A DNA stretch of 41,680 nt from NCBI GenBank assembly GCA_009602725.1, contig WELB01000023.1, positions 127,027 through 168,706 on the forward strand, given 5' to 3'. Position 1 is the first letter of the stretch. Each line of letters starts with the position of its first letter. Source of the DNA: Spirogloea muscicola (lineage: Eukaryota; Streptophyta; Zygnematophyceae; Spirogloeales; Spirogloeaceae). The notes below the pieces were generated by a model. The model did no database searches, was not told the origin of the DNA, and worked only from the letters and a program-made list of their open reading frames with translations. The translations under genes and the position numbers were made by a program. Positions 25,908-35,423 of this stretch are shown one piece after another.

Positions 25908-28900
25908 TCAGTGTTTCTCTGAACGAATTATGATCCAAGAGCTAATGATATAGGCCACGGGCAAGACGAGAAGGAAGACCAGGTCAAGTCTGTAGGTGGC
26001 CCTTGAGGCCTCCTCCATGTTGCGCCAGCTGCGCCACCGCGACCAACTAAGTGACCTGCTGATCGCCCCCTGCACGATGCGCACTGGCGCCAAGGACGCC
26101 GTTTTTGCCAGCGTGTGCACCAGCGACCTTCGCCGGAGTGGAGGCTTGGCATGGCACTTGACTTTGCCATAAGGAGGATTGGGTTGTGCTCCTTCGCCGG
26201 CTGCCAACGAGTCAACTGCACCTTGCTCCTGCTTTGAATCGGTAAAATCATCTGTAGCCACTTCCTGACAGCTCTCCTTACTTGCTCTGCTTGAGCTGTC
26301 GGAGCCAAGCCCGTTGAGTGCTGCAAGGCTTGGGCCGCTGAGAACCGCCCGGTCTTCCTCGTCCACCTTATTTGCCCTCGCCCGGACATACTGTCATCAA
26401 AAGTAAAAGAAAGGGTAATACTTAAGCCGCAGGGGTTCAGATCCTGCCAGCTTGTGCAAAGACAGGTCAAATTGCCAAAGCAGATGCACTTTTGTGCCCT
26501 CATGAGATAATTCGCGACTTTCATGGGCACTTCGTCTTGGCTGGAGCAATGATCCAGACAAAGAAGATCAATACGTAGGGACAGTAAGTATCTTGTAGTA
26601 AATATGTGCTACGCATACCACATGTCTGCAAGTGAAAAGGGGGCATCACCTTGTTCCACAGGGCAAAGACGAGCACACTCTCGCAAGTCCCCACTGAGAT
26701 GGCAACATAACCTGCACACCAGCGAGCCACTGTGGCTCAAGCTTTGGCAGGCAGGCAATGGATGTAAGTGCTGGGCTTCTACTATGTAGCTCCAATACCG
26801 AAGTAATTTGGCAAACATCATCATTTGAGCCAAAGCAGGTCAATGGAGTTCTTTAGTGGCAGGGAATCAAAGTTCAAATGTAGAGTTGTTGAGTGAGCAA
26901 GTTGATAACAACAAATAGCACGAGGAGGTAGCACACTAGCCATACTTATCAAAATAAGAACATGCAAAGTCGTGAGATACGATGAGCTCGGCAGCTGCAA
27001 TTGGCAGAAGCAGTGAGGGTCAGGAACATGGGTTGCAATAGGACTGGCATGCAAATGCAAGGACCATAGCCACCTAGCAACGGAGCAGCTCAGCCAGGCG
27101 CAATCACAAACAATACTCTTCCCGGTGTCCTGGCTATGAAGCAAGGCATCAATTAAAGCTGGAGAGAAAAGGTGTACCTGCCCATCAATGACAAACTGGA
27201 GAGCAGTGAGGGCTAAGAAGAATGTAACCGAAGTCCCTAGGCGAGCTGCGAGCTCCTCGGGATGGATGCAAAAGGTGATCCACGATAGCATGGTGGTCAG
27301 AAAGAGGGGGAAGAGCATCTGCAGCACGGACACAGCCGTCGAACACAGTCGTTACGCAGCATATTCAAGGATTGTGGCTGTTGGTATGGCCATCACAAAG
27401 GCCAAAATATGACCATCTGCTAGCCATCCTCTGTCCCCCCCCCTTCCGAGCACCCTGCTAAGGCCACTTGCACCAGCGCTCGGTATGTATGGACGTAGCC
27501 TAAGCTTTTATTACTGCAACCATCACTGTGTCATCAGGGTCAGGAATATCTTACACTCCAGAAGTAGTATGTCGAAAGTCGCTCAACCTGCCATGTGTTC
27601 CAAGAAGTTGCATATCATTCAGCTTGGCAAAGTCTTCGAATCACTCCCGGATTGCAAGTCCGACAGAGTTTCTGCTGACAGCATCTCTACTCTCAGCATT
27701 GTAACTGGCCAGCGTTGTGAAGCATCCTCACTTGAATCTCAAGGATTAGAACATCGTGTGAAAATTGTACTCCTGGTTGACTTGCATTCCCGGGACCATA
27801 AGGGTATGGGTCAGCTGCAAGATAAGTGATTTTGCAATCAGAGCTAATGCTCATCACCATCCCCAAGCTTTTCACAGCTGAGACATATACGCTGGCCGTG
27901 AGTGAACATCGTGGTCTGCCAGCAGTAGCCCTGTGTGTCGTCGGTAACAAGGACCGCATAGCACAGTACTCAACAAAGCATCGCAAGGAGGCCACAATCT
28001 TCCTCAGAATGTAACTGTGAACTACCTGGATTGGGCTTGGTCGCAAACTTGGTGAATAATTGGTCGTCCAGACTTTCCAATGTAAATCTGAGCGCCTTGA
28101 CGGACCACCCGCTGAGCTCATCATAGTGTCGCGTCCACTCTGTGGCATTGCTGTGGGAAAGCCCAAACCTGGTGGCAGTGGAGCTCCCATGCAGCGACCC
28201 CACCGGCAGGACGTCCAGCGTCAAATATACAATGAGGCTCTGCAAAAACAATCGGCAGGTTGTAGATGGACAAAGCCTCCAAATTTACTTAAAGGTTGTC
28301 TGCCCGAATGACCTTGGGCTTCCATGTTGACTCTAGATCTTACAGACTGCAGCACATTAAGCTTGACAAGCAAGCATCCATTGTTGTAACACCAATGCTC
28401 CCACCTGCTTGTCAAAAGGAAAAGCTTTGAAAGAGTAATCCGTGTAGAAGACACCTGTCACAAAGCTCGACTCTGCTCATTGAGAACTGAAGCACAGGCC
28501 CTAACATGCCCATTATTCTAAGACAGCATTGAAGGCTCCACATGCCAGCAATAGCAGACTTTGCTAAAAACAGAAATCTAGCATCCATAGAATCGTGGCA
28601 CCTGCCAAATGCCAGCACTACAACACTTCTAGCTCCGAGCGCAAAGATAAGTACCATGAATCCTCTTCTCCCAGGACAAAGAATTATTGCTGCGACCACC
28701 AAGGCTGATCGCCTCTGCATGTCAATCACAAGAACATGACTTCATCACAGCATGTCATCTTGGACAAGAACGTAGTTAATCCAAGAATTTAAAGATTGAA
28801 GCCTGTAATGTTTGTGTCCTTCTGAGCAGGTAGGAATTGAGAATTTCGGCTTATATTGCGCTGAGATTGACAGCAAAGCATCGACCTGCCACCCCTGCCA

Positions 28901-30272
28901 CACCTGCCTACAAGTCCAAAGAAGGTGGAGCAGAGCAAAAGCAGAGCACTGTGAGGGTGCTCAGCCTGCCTAAGACAAAGTGAAGTAGTAACCTGTTTCC
29001 ACGCGGCCCTGTGGCAGCTCAATTATGTTGCGAATGCTCGCTCCAGGAAGCCACACGCTGTCGCAGCAAGGTGCAAAGTCCTGTGCACAGAGCCTTGCGC
29101 AAGCTTTCCCTCCAGCTTCCACTTCAGCAGTTCTGCGAGAAATCTCTGCTGGTGCTGGCAATGCTCAAACAATAAACAAAGTCAGCCCGTTATTGACCTG
29201 GCTGCCCTGCATTCGAAAGGTGGTGGACTGGGACTGTAAGTTGCTAAGCATATGCAGCAGCTCGACGGTCCACGGCAAACACCTACATACTGTGCTGCAC
29301 TGGCGACTCCTAGCAGACACGCCAGCCAAGCCGGCATCCAGCACAACAGAAGGGTACTAGTGCTGCACAGCAGCCCGAGCATCCAGGAGGACAGGCCAGA
29401 CAACTATGCATGTGCGACCTGGGGACTTCAAATATCAAGGCTTCCTAAGGGAGGCTACTGATGAACGGTACACCAACCTCGTGGATCGGACCACGAGAGC
29501 ACCATGAAGAAGATGGCCTCGAAGCTGTAGCTCACATCTGCCAGTCAGCAAGCAAGTGACCTCCTTGGAAGCGTGAGAAGAAGCATGAGATGAAGGGTTT
29601 CTCTGTCCACAAATTTTCACTCAATTGCCAGCTATTAGTGTCCTCCTCATGCAAGGTCTGCCACGACTCTCAGGAGAAGACGCACGTCCCGGCACAGCTG
29701 GAGTCTCGGGGCCGGCACAAAGGACCCCTGGCATCCGTCGATCGAGCTGCATTTGGCCGGCTGCTAGCAATCTTGACAAAAGGCTGTCCATTGGACTCGG
29801 GACCCTCTACTACCCCATACACGTCCAAGGCCCCCCCGCTAGAACAACGATGACCAGAATTGGCGCAGTGACGGGCTTGACTCCAAGCTCGCTGATACGC
29901 TCGGAAAGTGGGGACGATGCCAAGAGCGCACCGTTGACGTGGAGCAAGCGCTCGAGGAAGACGCTGACAAAGACGGGGTGCGACTGCGTGCCAGCCGGCG
30001 GCTTGCCCTGCCCCGCAAAGGGCTGCAGCATCTGCGCGTCGGCACGGCGTCCCAGCAGCAGCAGCAGCAAAGGCAGCAGCGCGGCCAGCAGCGACAGCCG
30101 CAGCAGCGGGGCGCCGCCCGCCGCCCGTCGTCGACGCCGCGGCGGCCCTGTGCGCTCCGGCGGCCAAGGCCTCAAGAGCTCCGGCTCGCCGAGGAGGACG
30201 CCGCCGCCCCGACCCNCTCGGCGCCGCCGCCGCCGCCGCCGACGCGCCCGCCGCCGGAGGCCGCGGCGGCAT
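25908..30272 (-). CDS. Pentameric ligand-gated ion channel subunit (Cys-loop superfamily, pro-loop type), 12 exons
   Basis: Minus-strand exons are about 30272-29932, 29537-29478, 29145-28993, 28714-28655, 28472-28405, 28239-28026, 27814-27732, 27587-27555, 27318-27178, 26994-26946, 26711-26650 and 26390-25908; every junction is GT-AG and in phase, giving about 580 aa. In order: signal peptide (PLLRLSLLAALLPLLLLLL, then ADAQ), first strand VFVSVFLERLLHVN, FEAIFFMVLSWSDPR, VWLPGASIRN, the pro-loop FKAFPFDKQ, a loop-C segment, then M1 (TYYFWS-MLFPLFLTTMLSW), M2 (RLGTSVTFFLALTALQF), the M2-M3 turn LPSSSYLT, M3, a basic cytoplasmic loop of about 110 residues and M4 (RLDLVFLLVLPVAYIISSW). This is the complete architecture of a subunit that forms a five-fold channel opened by an extracellular ligand. 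Both Cys-loop cysteines are replaced (Thr and Leu). NNS, NAT and NAS glycosylation sequons occur in the extracellular part. The N at 30216 leaves the start codon uncertain. Ligand and ion selectivity cannot be told. Confidence 0.93.
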
Positions 30273-30528
30273 TTGCGGCAACTCGCGTGCGGGGAGAAAG
30301 AGGCAGTCGGCGTCGTTGGCGTTCTGCTCGACGGAACGCATTCTTCGTCGTAACCGTTTGACGCAGCGTCTAACCGTCTGAGGACGTACCAATGCCCATC
30401 ATTCTTTTCCCGCTGGAGAGCGGCCCTTGATGAAGGCGTCGGAATCCTAAAACCCTCCCCGAGTTCTGAACCCCACTTTCACCAGCAGTCCACCAAGTGG
30501 TCCGCGTGCGCAGAGGGCGCCGGGCGCC
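30273..30528. promoter_or_regulatory. Divergent 5' region between ion-channel gene and DUF1764 gene
   Basis: About 256 bases separate the inferred channel ATG (minus strand) from the DUF1764 ATG (plus strand). The short spacing implies a shared or bidirectional promoter. I see no TATA box. An AACCCTCCCC stretch lies near 30452. Confidence 0.4.
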
Positions 30529-31254
30529 ATGGCGCCGGCAAGCCGGAAGCGGGTGGAGCGGCTCGGAGGCCCTGCGGCAGGTGATGCGCGGCGGGGCCTG
30601 GCAGAGGCGGCGAGCGGGGCGGGCAGAGGGACGGCGCGGCCGAGCCGAGGCGAGGAGGAGCCTGGGAAGGCTGCGGGCAGCGTGGGCAAGAAGCTGCGGC
30701 TGGCCGGCAAGAGAGGAGTGAACGGGAAGCGGGCCTCCAGAGATGGGGCGAGGAGGACGGCGGTGGTGGCGACGGCGACGACGACAGCGACGACGGCGGA
30801 GCCCGGTGCTGCCGGAGCGGCAGAGGCAGAGGGAGCCGTCCCCAGCACCGGACCGGCCGCCGGCGTGGCTGCTTCTGGCGGACGTGGTGGCGGCGGCGGC
30901 GACATCGACAGCATCTTCGAGCTCGCGAAGAGGAGACGCAGCAGCAACGGCACAACGGCGAGTACGTCGGGGCCGCCCCCAACTGCAAGCGAGGGACGAG
31001 AGAGCCCACTAGGGAGGCTGGGCGAGAAGGCGAAGCCGTCAAGCGGCAAATCACCGACCGCCAGCAGAAGGGCGGCGTCCAAACGCGCGCATGAGCAGGG
31101 GCCGCCGTCTGGAGATGGTGCTGGTAACGCCGGGCGGCGGCGGACTGCCGACGGCCTGCCTATATATTGGGAGGAGGAGCTCCAGTTGGGCAGCCGAGCG
31201 GCGGACGCTGGCGGGACTGAGCTCTGCCCCTTCGACTGCAAGTGCTGCTACTGA
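30529..31254 (+). CDS. DUF1764 protein (single exon, 241 aa)
   Basis: An intronless frame opens MAPASRKRVERLGG. Most of it is low-complexity, rich in Ala, Gly, Arg, Ser and Lys. The conserved part is at the end: DIDSIFELAKRRR (about residues 125-137), then RRRTADGLPIYWEEELQLG and the terminal CPFDCKCCY. This pairing of a short 'DIDDIF..K' patch with 'RR.TeDGl.IY..EEL' and 'CPFDCxCCF' is the DUF1764 family, widespread in eukaryotes and of unknown function. The clustered cysteines could bind metal, which is inference. Residue 241 is Tyr rather than the usual Phe. The basic composition suggests a nuclear protein. It is divergent from the ion-channel gene. Confidence 0.88.
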   Translation: MAPASRKRVERLGGPAAGDARRGLAEAASGAGRGTARPSRGEEEPGKAAGSVGKKLRLAGKRGVNGKRASRDGARRTAVVATATTTATTAEPGAAGAAEAEGAVPSTGPAAGVAASGGRGGGGGDIDSIFELAKRRRSSNGTTASTSGPPPTASEGRESPLGRLGEKAKPSSGKSPTASRRAASKRAHEQGPPSGDGAGNAGRRRTADGLPIYWEEELQLGSRAADAGGTELCPFDCKCCY

Positions 31255-32743
31255 GCTGCTACTGACGGACCGGCCGTCGCCGCCGTTCCAGTTGGAAGGA
31301 GAACGTGCCACTCAGTGGCAGGCCCTACCTCTTGGTGCGTACCAGTAACACACCACTTGGTGTTGGGCCGAATGTTGCTCCAGTATCTTTGTCTCTCTCT
31401 TGACCTGTTGGCCACCACTGCAAGCCCATGCGCTAGCTGAAGCTCTAGCCAGATCTGCCCCTTCCCTGGTTGATCAAACAGGCACACAGGCCAGAGCACT
31501 CAAAGAGGAAGTTTTCAACCCCATCATTTGGCGGCGTTGTTTTGGAGGCTGTGTTAGCGACTTCATCATGCACATCGGTGGAGCGAGGAGAAGGGCGTCC
31601 AGCGATTTACACTGTGAGCTGATTATGACGTTTCAGCATGAGATTGCTTGTCCGGTGTCCTCAACTTGGCGAAGCTCTGCTGCCAAAAGCAATGGCCTCT
31701 AGAGTCTGGCACCCGTTGGCTTTTGCCATGAGGTGGCATCATAAGTTCCTATAGCATGCAAAGGCAAAACAATGTCTCTTCTGCACCTTGTGGAGCACAA
31801 TGTTGAGAAGTGGATAAGCGAGCCACCAGCTGCTGCTGTGAACTGGACCTCACAGACTCCATCTTGAGTGCAGGTCGCCGGTACGCAGAGGGCTGGAGTG
31901 CGTGGTCAGCCAGCATACTTAGACAATTTCAGATTAAAAAGCTGCGCATGATCCTTGGTTGGGCTAGTCTTTCTGATCTGATGTTACTTGTCTGCATGAT
32001 GCCCCCTCCAGCAGATTGTCCAGCATGTTTAGGCAGAACCTAGCGGCCAAGATTCAGCCTTCCCTGCCTTGATTGCACTGAGGTACTAGAGAAGGGCCCA
32101 GGCTTGCAGCTTCTGCTGCAGCTCAGATGTCGAGCAGCTGTATGGGACAGGCTGTTTTTGCAGCGCATGTACTGGGAAAACTTTTTTCCGAGTGTCTTCA
32201 CTCGATATGAAATGACACTCTGATTTGGCAGTATGTTGTTGCACACTGTACCTCAATGCTCTCCAGCTGTCGCCTTTAGCCTTTAGCTGCGAGTGCTATT
32301 TGAGGTGATTTCTTTGGCAAATTGCAAATCAGCAAAGACAGGCAAATCTCTGTGAAGTGAGGTTCACTTGACTGCAAGAACACGAGATGAAGTACACAAC
32401 TGGACCATGTTCCTTTTGGTGCAGCCTTTGAGCAACATTGTACTCCTGGAGGCTCATCATCTTCCTTGCTTGCAGGTATTCCGTACGCTGAGGTGGCTGC
32501 TATAATATTCAGAGTGGCCATTGGTAGCCCGTGATTGGCCATCGGTGAAAAACGCATGCGTGGTAGCATGCAAGTCAACATATCAATTGGGAATGTCAAA
32601 ATTTTCTGTGAGAGTAGCAAGCTTGTAACAGTGACAGTCGTAAGACAGACTGCTTGCTGGAACCACCCAGCAGCAGGGGCAGCCAGAGCAAGGGCGGTCG
32701 CCTTGCTTGGCATGCAGCTACAGTGAAGGAGTCGGGAGGCACT
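31255..32743. other. Convergent region between DUF1764 and SEP-like genes, no gene recognised
   Basis: It should contain both 3' UTRs. A 145-codon minus-strand frame (32713-32276) starts with ATG 30 nt beyond the SEP-like stop but has no family motif, so it is probably untranslated. Nothing else coding, no RNA gene and no element module was recognised. Confidence 0.4.
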
Positions 32744-33301
32744 TCAATCCGTCGATGCTGAGCGGAAAATCCCAAAGGCTGTGAATGCCCCTGCTGCACC
32801 GACCAGGGCAAGCGCCAGGGGCGGGAGGGGCGTAGGCACTCCCAGGCTCTGCAATGCGCGCGATAGTCCCAAGATGCTTTACCAGTCAGCTGTGGAAGCT
32901 AGATAGCTGGTATCAGATTTTGGGTGGCTACATTGCAGAGCCTAATGCCCAACTAGCTTTGACACAGAGGCAGAACCAAGCGGAAGTGCTGGAGTGTGAG
33001 TGTGCAGCCCGCTTACCTCCAGGACGCCCTTGCCGGAGACGATCTCAACGCCAAGTGCACCCACGAAACCAAGCATGGCAGCCCGGCCAAGCCAGACATT
33101 GAGGCCGCCACCGCCACCACCATCAGCAGCGACCTCGCCCGCCTGCTCGTCCACCATGGCTCTGACGCCAGCTGTATGCCTCAGGGGCGCGGCTTTGTTG
33201 GACGATGATCGGCGCAATGGCCTCAGGGTGCCTGCGCCTGGCAGCCCGCTCCCGCACCAGTCAGAGCCTGGCTGCCGCTCACCCGATCCAGCACAACCCA
33301 T
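32744..33301 (-). CDS. LHC-like two-helix protein (SEP/LIL type), about 129 aa
   Basis: Two minus-strand exons, 33301-33017 and 32848-32744, join in phase (CTGGAG|GTAAGC ... GCAG|AGC). The N-terminus is Arg/Ser-rich (TLRPLRRSSSNKAAPLRH), suggesting a plastid transit peptide. A Gly-rich linker leads to the first helix NVWLGRAAMLGFVGALGVE, the chlorophyll-binding-motif helix of the LHC superfamily with the Glu/Asn and Arg positions, followed by IVSGKGVLE. Exon 2 gives LGVPTPLPPLALALVGAAGA, a second membrane helix, and a short tail. Two helices with this loop fit stress-enhanced proteins (SEP/LIL) rather than one-helix OHPs. Such proteins act in thylakoids in photoprotection or chlorophyll handling. 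The ATG at 33301 is the first in frame, but an upstream transit-peptide exon in 33302-33420 is possible. Confidence 0.8.
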
Positions 33302-33880
33302 CTAAATGCATCGTCGCAAGAAGCCCGCATTCCTCCGGCCGCCGCCGTCGCCACCGCTGCCGCGCGCCGCCGCCGCACGGCCTGCAGAGCACGCCGGCAG
33401 GCCTTGCATTGCAAGGTCCTGCCGACTAGGCGACATCCAGTCGGCGACCACAGGCGGCAGCCCAGTGGTGGACGGCCCTATCGCTGTGCACCTAACGGAG
33501 GAGCATAGCAGGGGTTTTGCATTGGACCTCCAAGCGTGACGCGCCGTCCGCAGCCACCGCCGCCGCCGCCGCTCCGGCAGCGCGCGCCGAGCTGCGCTGC
33601 TGGCGAGACACGGCAGCAGCTGCACGTCAGGGGGGCCCCGCCGACTAGAGGAGGGCGCGCGGGAAGCTCGCGCAAGGGCGCGACGGTGGTCGACGCTGAC
33701 CCTGTCCGCAGGAGGCCGGCGCCGCAGTGGCGGCGGCGGCGGCGGCGGCTGCGGCCATGGCGGCGACTGGCCGGGGTGAGTTGCGGGGGAAAGCGGCTCC
33801 TGATATGAAAGAAAGATGCGGGGACAGCGCGGGCGCGACAGACGGGCGAGAAGTAGCACTCGTTGCCGCCGCTAAATGAA
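33302..33880. other. GC-rich 5' region of the SEP-like gene
   Basis: Very GC-rich, with GCC/GGC triplet clusters near 33345, 33555 and 33730. Long overlapping open frames on both strands are compositional. A first transit-peptide exon of the SEP-like gene could lie here (a frame MQCKACRRALQAVRRRR starts at 33414 on the minus strand) but I could not place its splice site. Confidence 0.35.
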
Positions 33881-34140
33881 GCCAAGCCAGCCCGTATCAA
33901 GTATGGCCAAGGTCCGAAGGGCCGAAAGGCGCTAAACCCACACCCCCATGCAAGTGGCTACAACAAAGAGGCGCTTACCAACTAACCCCTTGTCAGCAGC
34001 CGCTCCTTCTGTACATACCCCCCGCCGGGGCGCGGCAGGAAGGAGGAGGGCTCGCCCATTGAGGATAGGGGCTGGAAGAAGAAGGGCTCTCCCATTGAGG
34101 ATAGGGGCTGGAAAAGCCAGCCCAAAAAAGAATGAACAGG
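33881..34140 (-). repeat. Retroelement 3' modules, minus orientation, with direct duplication
   Basis: 33909-33935 reads GGTCCGAAGGGCCGAAAGGCGC, like 1204-1222. At 34048-34110, two direct copies of a unit starting with GGGCTCGCCCATTGAGGATA or its variant and ending GGGGCTGG occur back to back, followed by AAAAGCCAGCCC and AAAAAGAATGAACA. This is the reverse-oriented hairpin module, facing the plus-strand copy at 34180-34402. Confidence 0.6.
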
Positions 34141-34179
34141 AAGTGTCGCCGCTCCGTCGACCCCCACCAGTCCACACGC

Positions 34180-34535
34180 GCGCAGGACGCGCTCTGGCCG
34201 CCGCCTCCGGGTCTCGGCGGAGCGCCTCCTTCCCCGCATCGAGCTATTCTGACCTGCTGTTGCTCACTCGTGGGTATTGAGCTTCCCTAGTGTGATGTTG
34301 TGTTTGGTAGAGTAGTCCTTCTTTGGCATCTCTTTCTTTGGCTTTGGACATTGTCCATTCTTTTTGGGCTGGCTTGCCAGCCCCTCTTCTCTATGGGCGA
34401 GCCCTTTCTTTCTTCCCACCAGCGCTCAGTGGCGCCTCCCTTGAACCTTGACCATTGTTTCTGGGTTGGCCCCCGCCCCCTTTGGCAGCCCCTCTTTTCT
34501 ATGGCGCTTCTTTATGGGCGAGCAATTTGTCTTTG
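34180..34535 (+). mobile_element. Best-preserved retroelement tail with 3' UTR
   Basis: The frame ending at a TGA at 34278-34280 encodes the tail LAAASGSRRSASFPASSYSD followed by LLLLTRGY. The 3' UTR then runs through GGCTTTGGACATTGTCCATT, the hairpin GGGCTGGCTTGCCAGCCC and CTATGGGCGAGCCC, matching 5195-5360 almost base for base. A second weaker hairpin module follows (34470-34525). It is 5'-truncated like all copies here. Confidence 0.65.
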
Positions 34536-34739
34536 GGCTCACTTCTCATTTTACCTTGTGAGCTGGCCACAGCCACTGCCACTGCCACCCTGGCCGTGGA
34601 TGTGCACGGGGCCCTCGGGATCCAGTTGCTCGACCTGCTGGCCAGGCTTGCACGACGCTGTGTCCCGCAGGCGAGGTGAGCCGGCTGACTAATACGCCGC
34701 TGGCTCGTGGGCCCAGGTTTATCGCATGCCGCTTTCAAT

Positions 34740-35290
34740 GTCCCTCCAGCGGTCCATGGCCCACGCCTTGCATCTGCGTGCTGGCCGTGCTCTCGCTGCA
34801 GCCTCTGGCTTTCGTCAGGGGGATAGTTTTCCGGCAGCTAGTCAGTCGGATTTGAGGCTCCTCACTCGTAGCTACTGAGTGGTCCATCCTCCACCCGTTC
34901 TGACATAGCATCTTCAGGCCCCTCCGTCATTGTGGCCCCTTCGACCCTTTTGTCCATTCTTTTCGGGCTGGCTTCTCACAGCCCTTGCCCCCATTGGAAG
35001 AGCCACTTCTTCACTGCCACTGCCTCGTATTGAAAAAGCTGCATCTTTTGCAGGCAGCAGGGCCTGGCCCCCTCGCGACCGCCACGTGGCGCGTGCGGCC
35101 CCTGCCGCCCCTGCTGACTCGTGGTTACTTAGCAGGGTCAGCTTAGCAGCAGGCGATGTACATCTGTCAATGCGCTTGCCTTCGTACTTGGCCACTCAGG
35201 CCACTTGGCCTCTTGAGTCGCTGTGTGCTCTAACGCTTTCATGGCCCCTTCGGACTCAACTCGTTCTTATTACTGGGGTTGGCCAACCAC
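34740..35290 (+). repeat. Two further retroelement tails, plus orientation
   Basis: The first copy encodes LHLRAGRALAAASGFRQGDS, then SQSDLRLLTRSY with a TGA at 34876-34878, and is followed by the CACAGCCC module at 34957-35005. The second (35085-35135) retains only CTGCTGACTCGTGGTTACTT, the remains of LLTRGY without its stop, then the GTACTTGGCC segment at 35170-35195. The order shows serial insertion of truncated copies in the same orientation. Confidence 0.6.
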
Positions 35291-35423
35291 AGCTTATCGC
35301 CCTCTACTGGGAAGAGTCCTTCTATCACTCAGGCCCTCCATCATCAATACACACCGTTTGCCGCCCCCTCTCCCAGCCGCTGGGCCGCCAAGGCCGCGGC
35401 GCCGCTGCTGCCCGCCGCTCGCC

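Noticed and set aside
28015-28030. An 11-nt 'intron' (GTAGTTCACAG) in the channel gene allowing SYILRKIV to continue the frame
   Set aside because: It is far too short to be spliced. The exons at 27814-27732 and 27587-27555 join in phase and supply loop C and the start of M1 instead.
25908-30272. Animal contamination as the source of the channel gene
   Set aside because: The same continuous sequence carries an LHC-like plastid gene, the same element modules on both sides, and similar intron style; the missing Cys-loop also argues against an animal receptor.
29670-30392. A 240-codon minus-strand frame through the channel 5' end
   Set aside because: It runs in the frame opposite to the signal peptide, is Arg/Ala-rich from composition and has no motif.
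30447-31241. A long minus-strand ORF antisense to the DUF1764 gene
   Set aside because: It is the GC-rich shadow of the plus-strand gene, which has the diagnostic C-terminus.
32276-32713. A 145-codon minus-strand ORF just after the SEP-like gene
   Set aside because: Starts 30 nt beyond the stop, has no family features and looks like 3' UTR.
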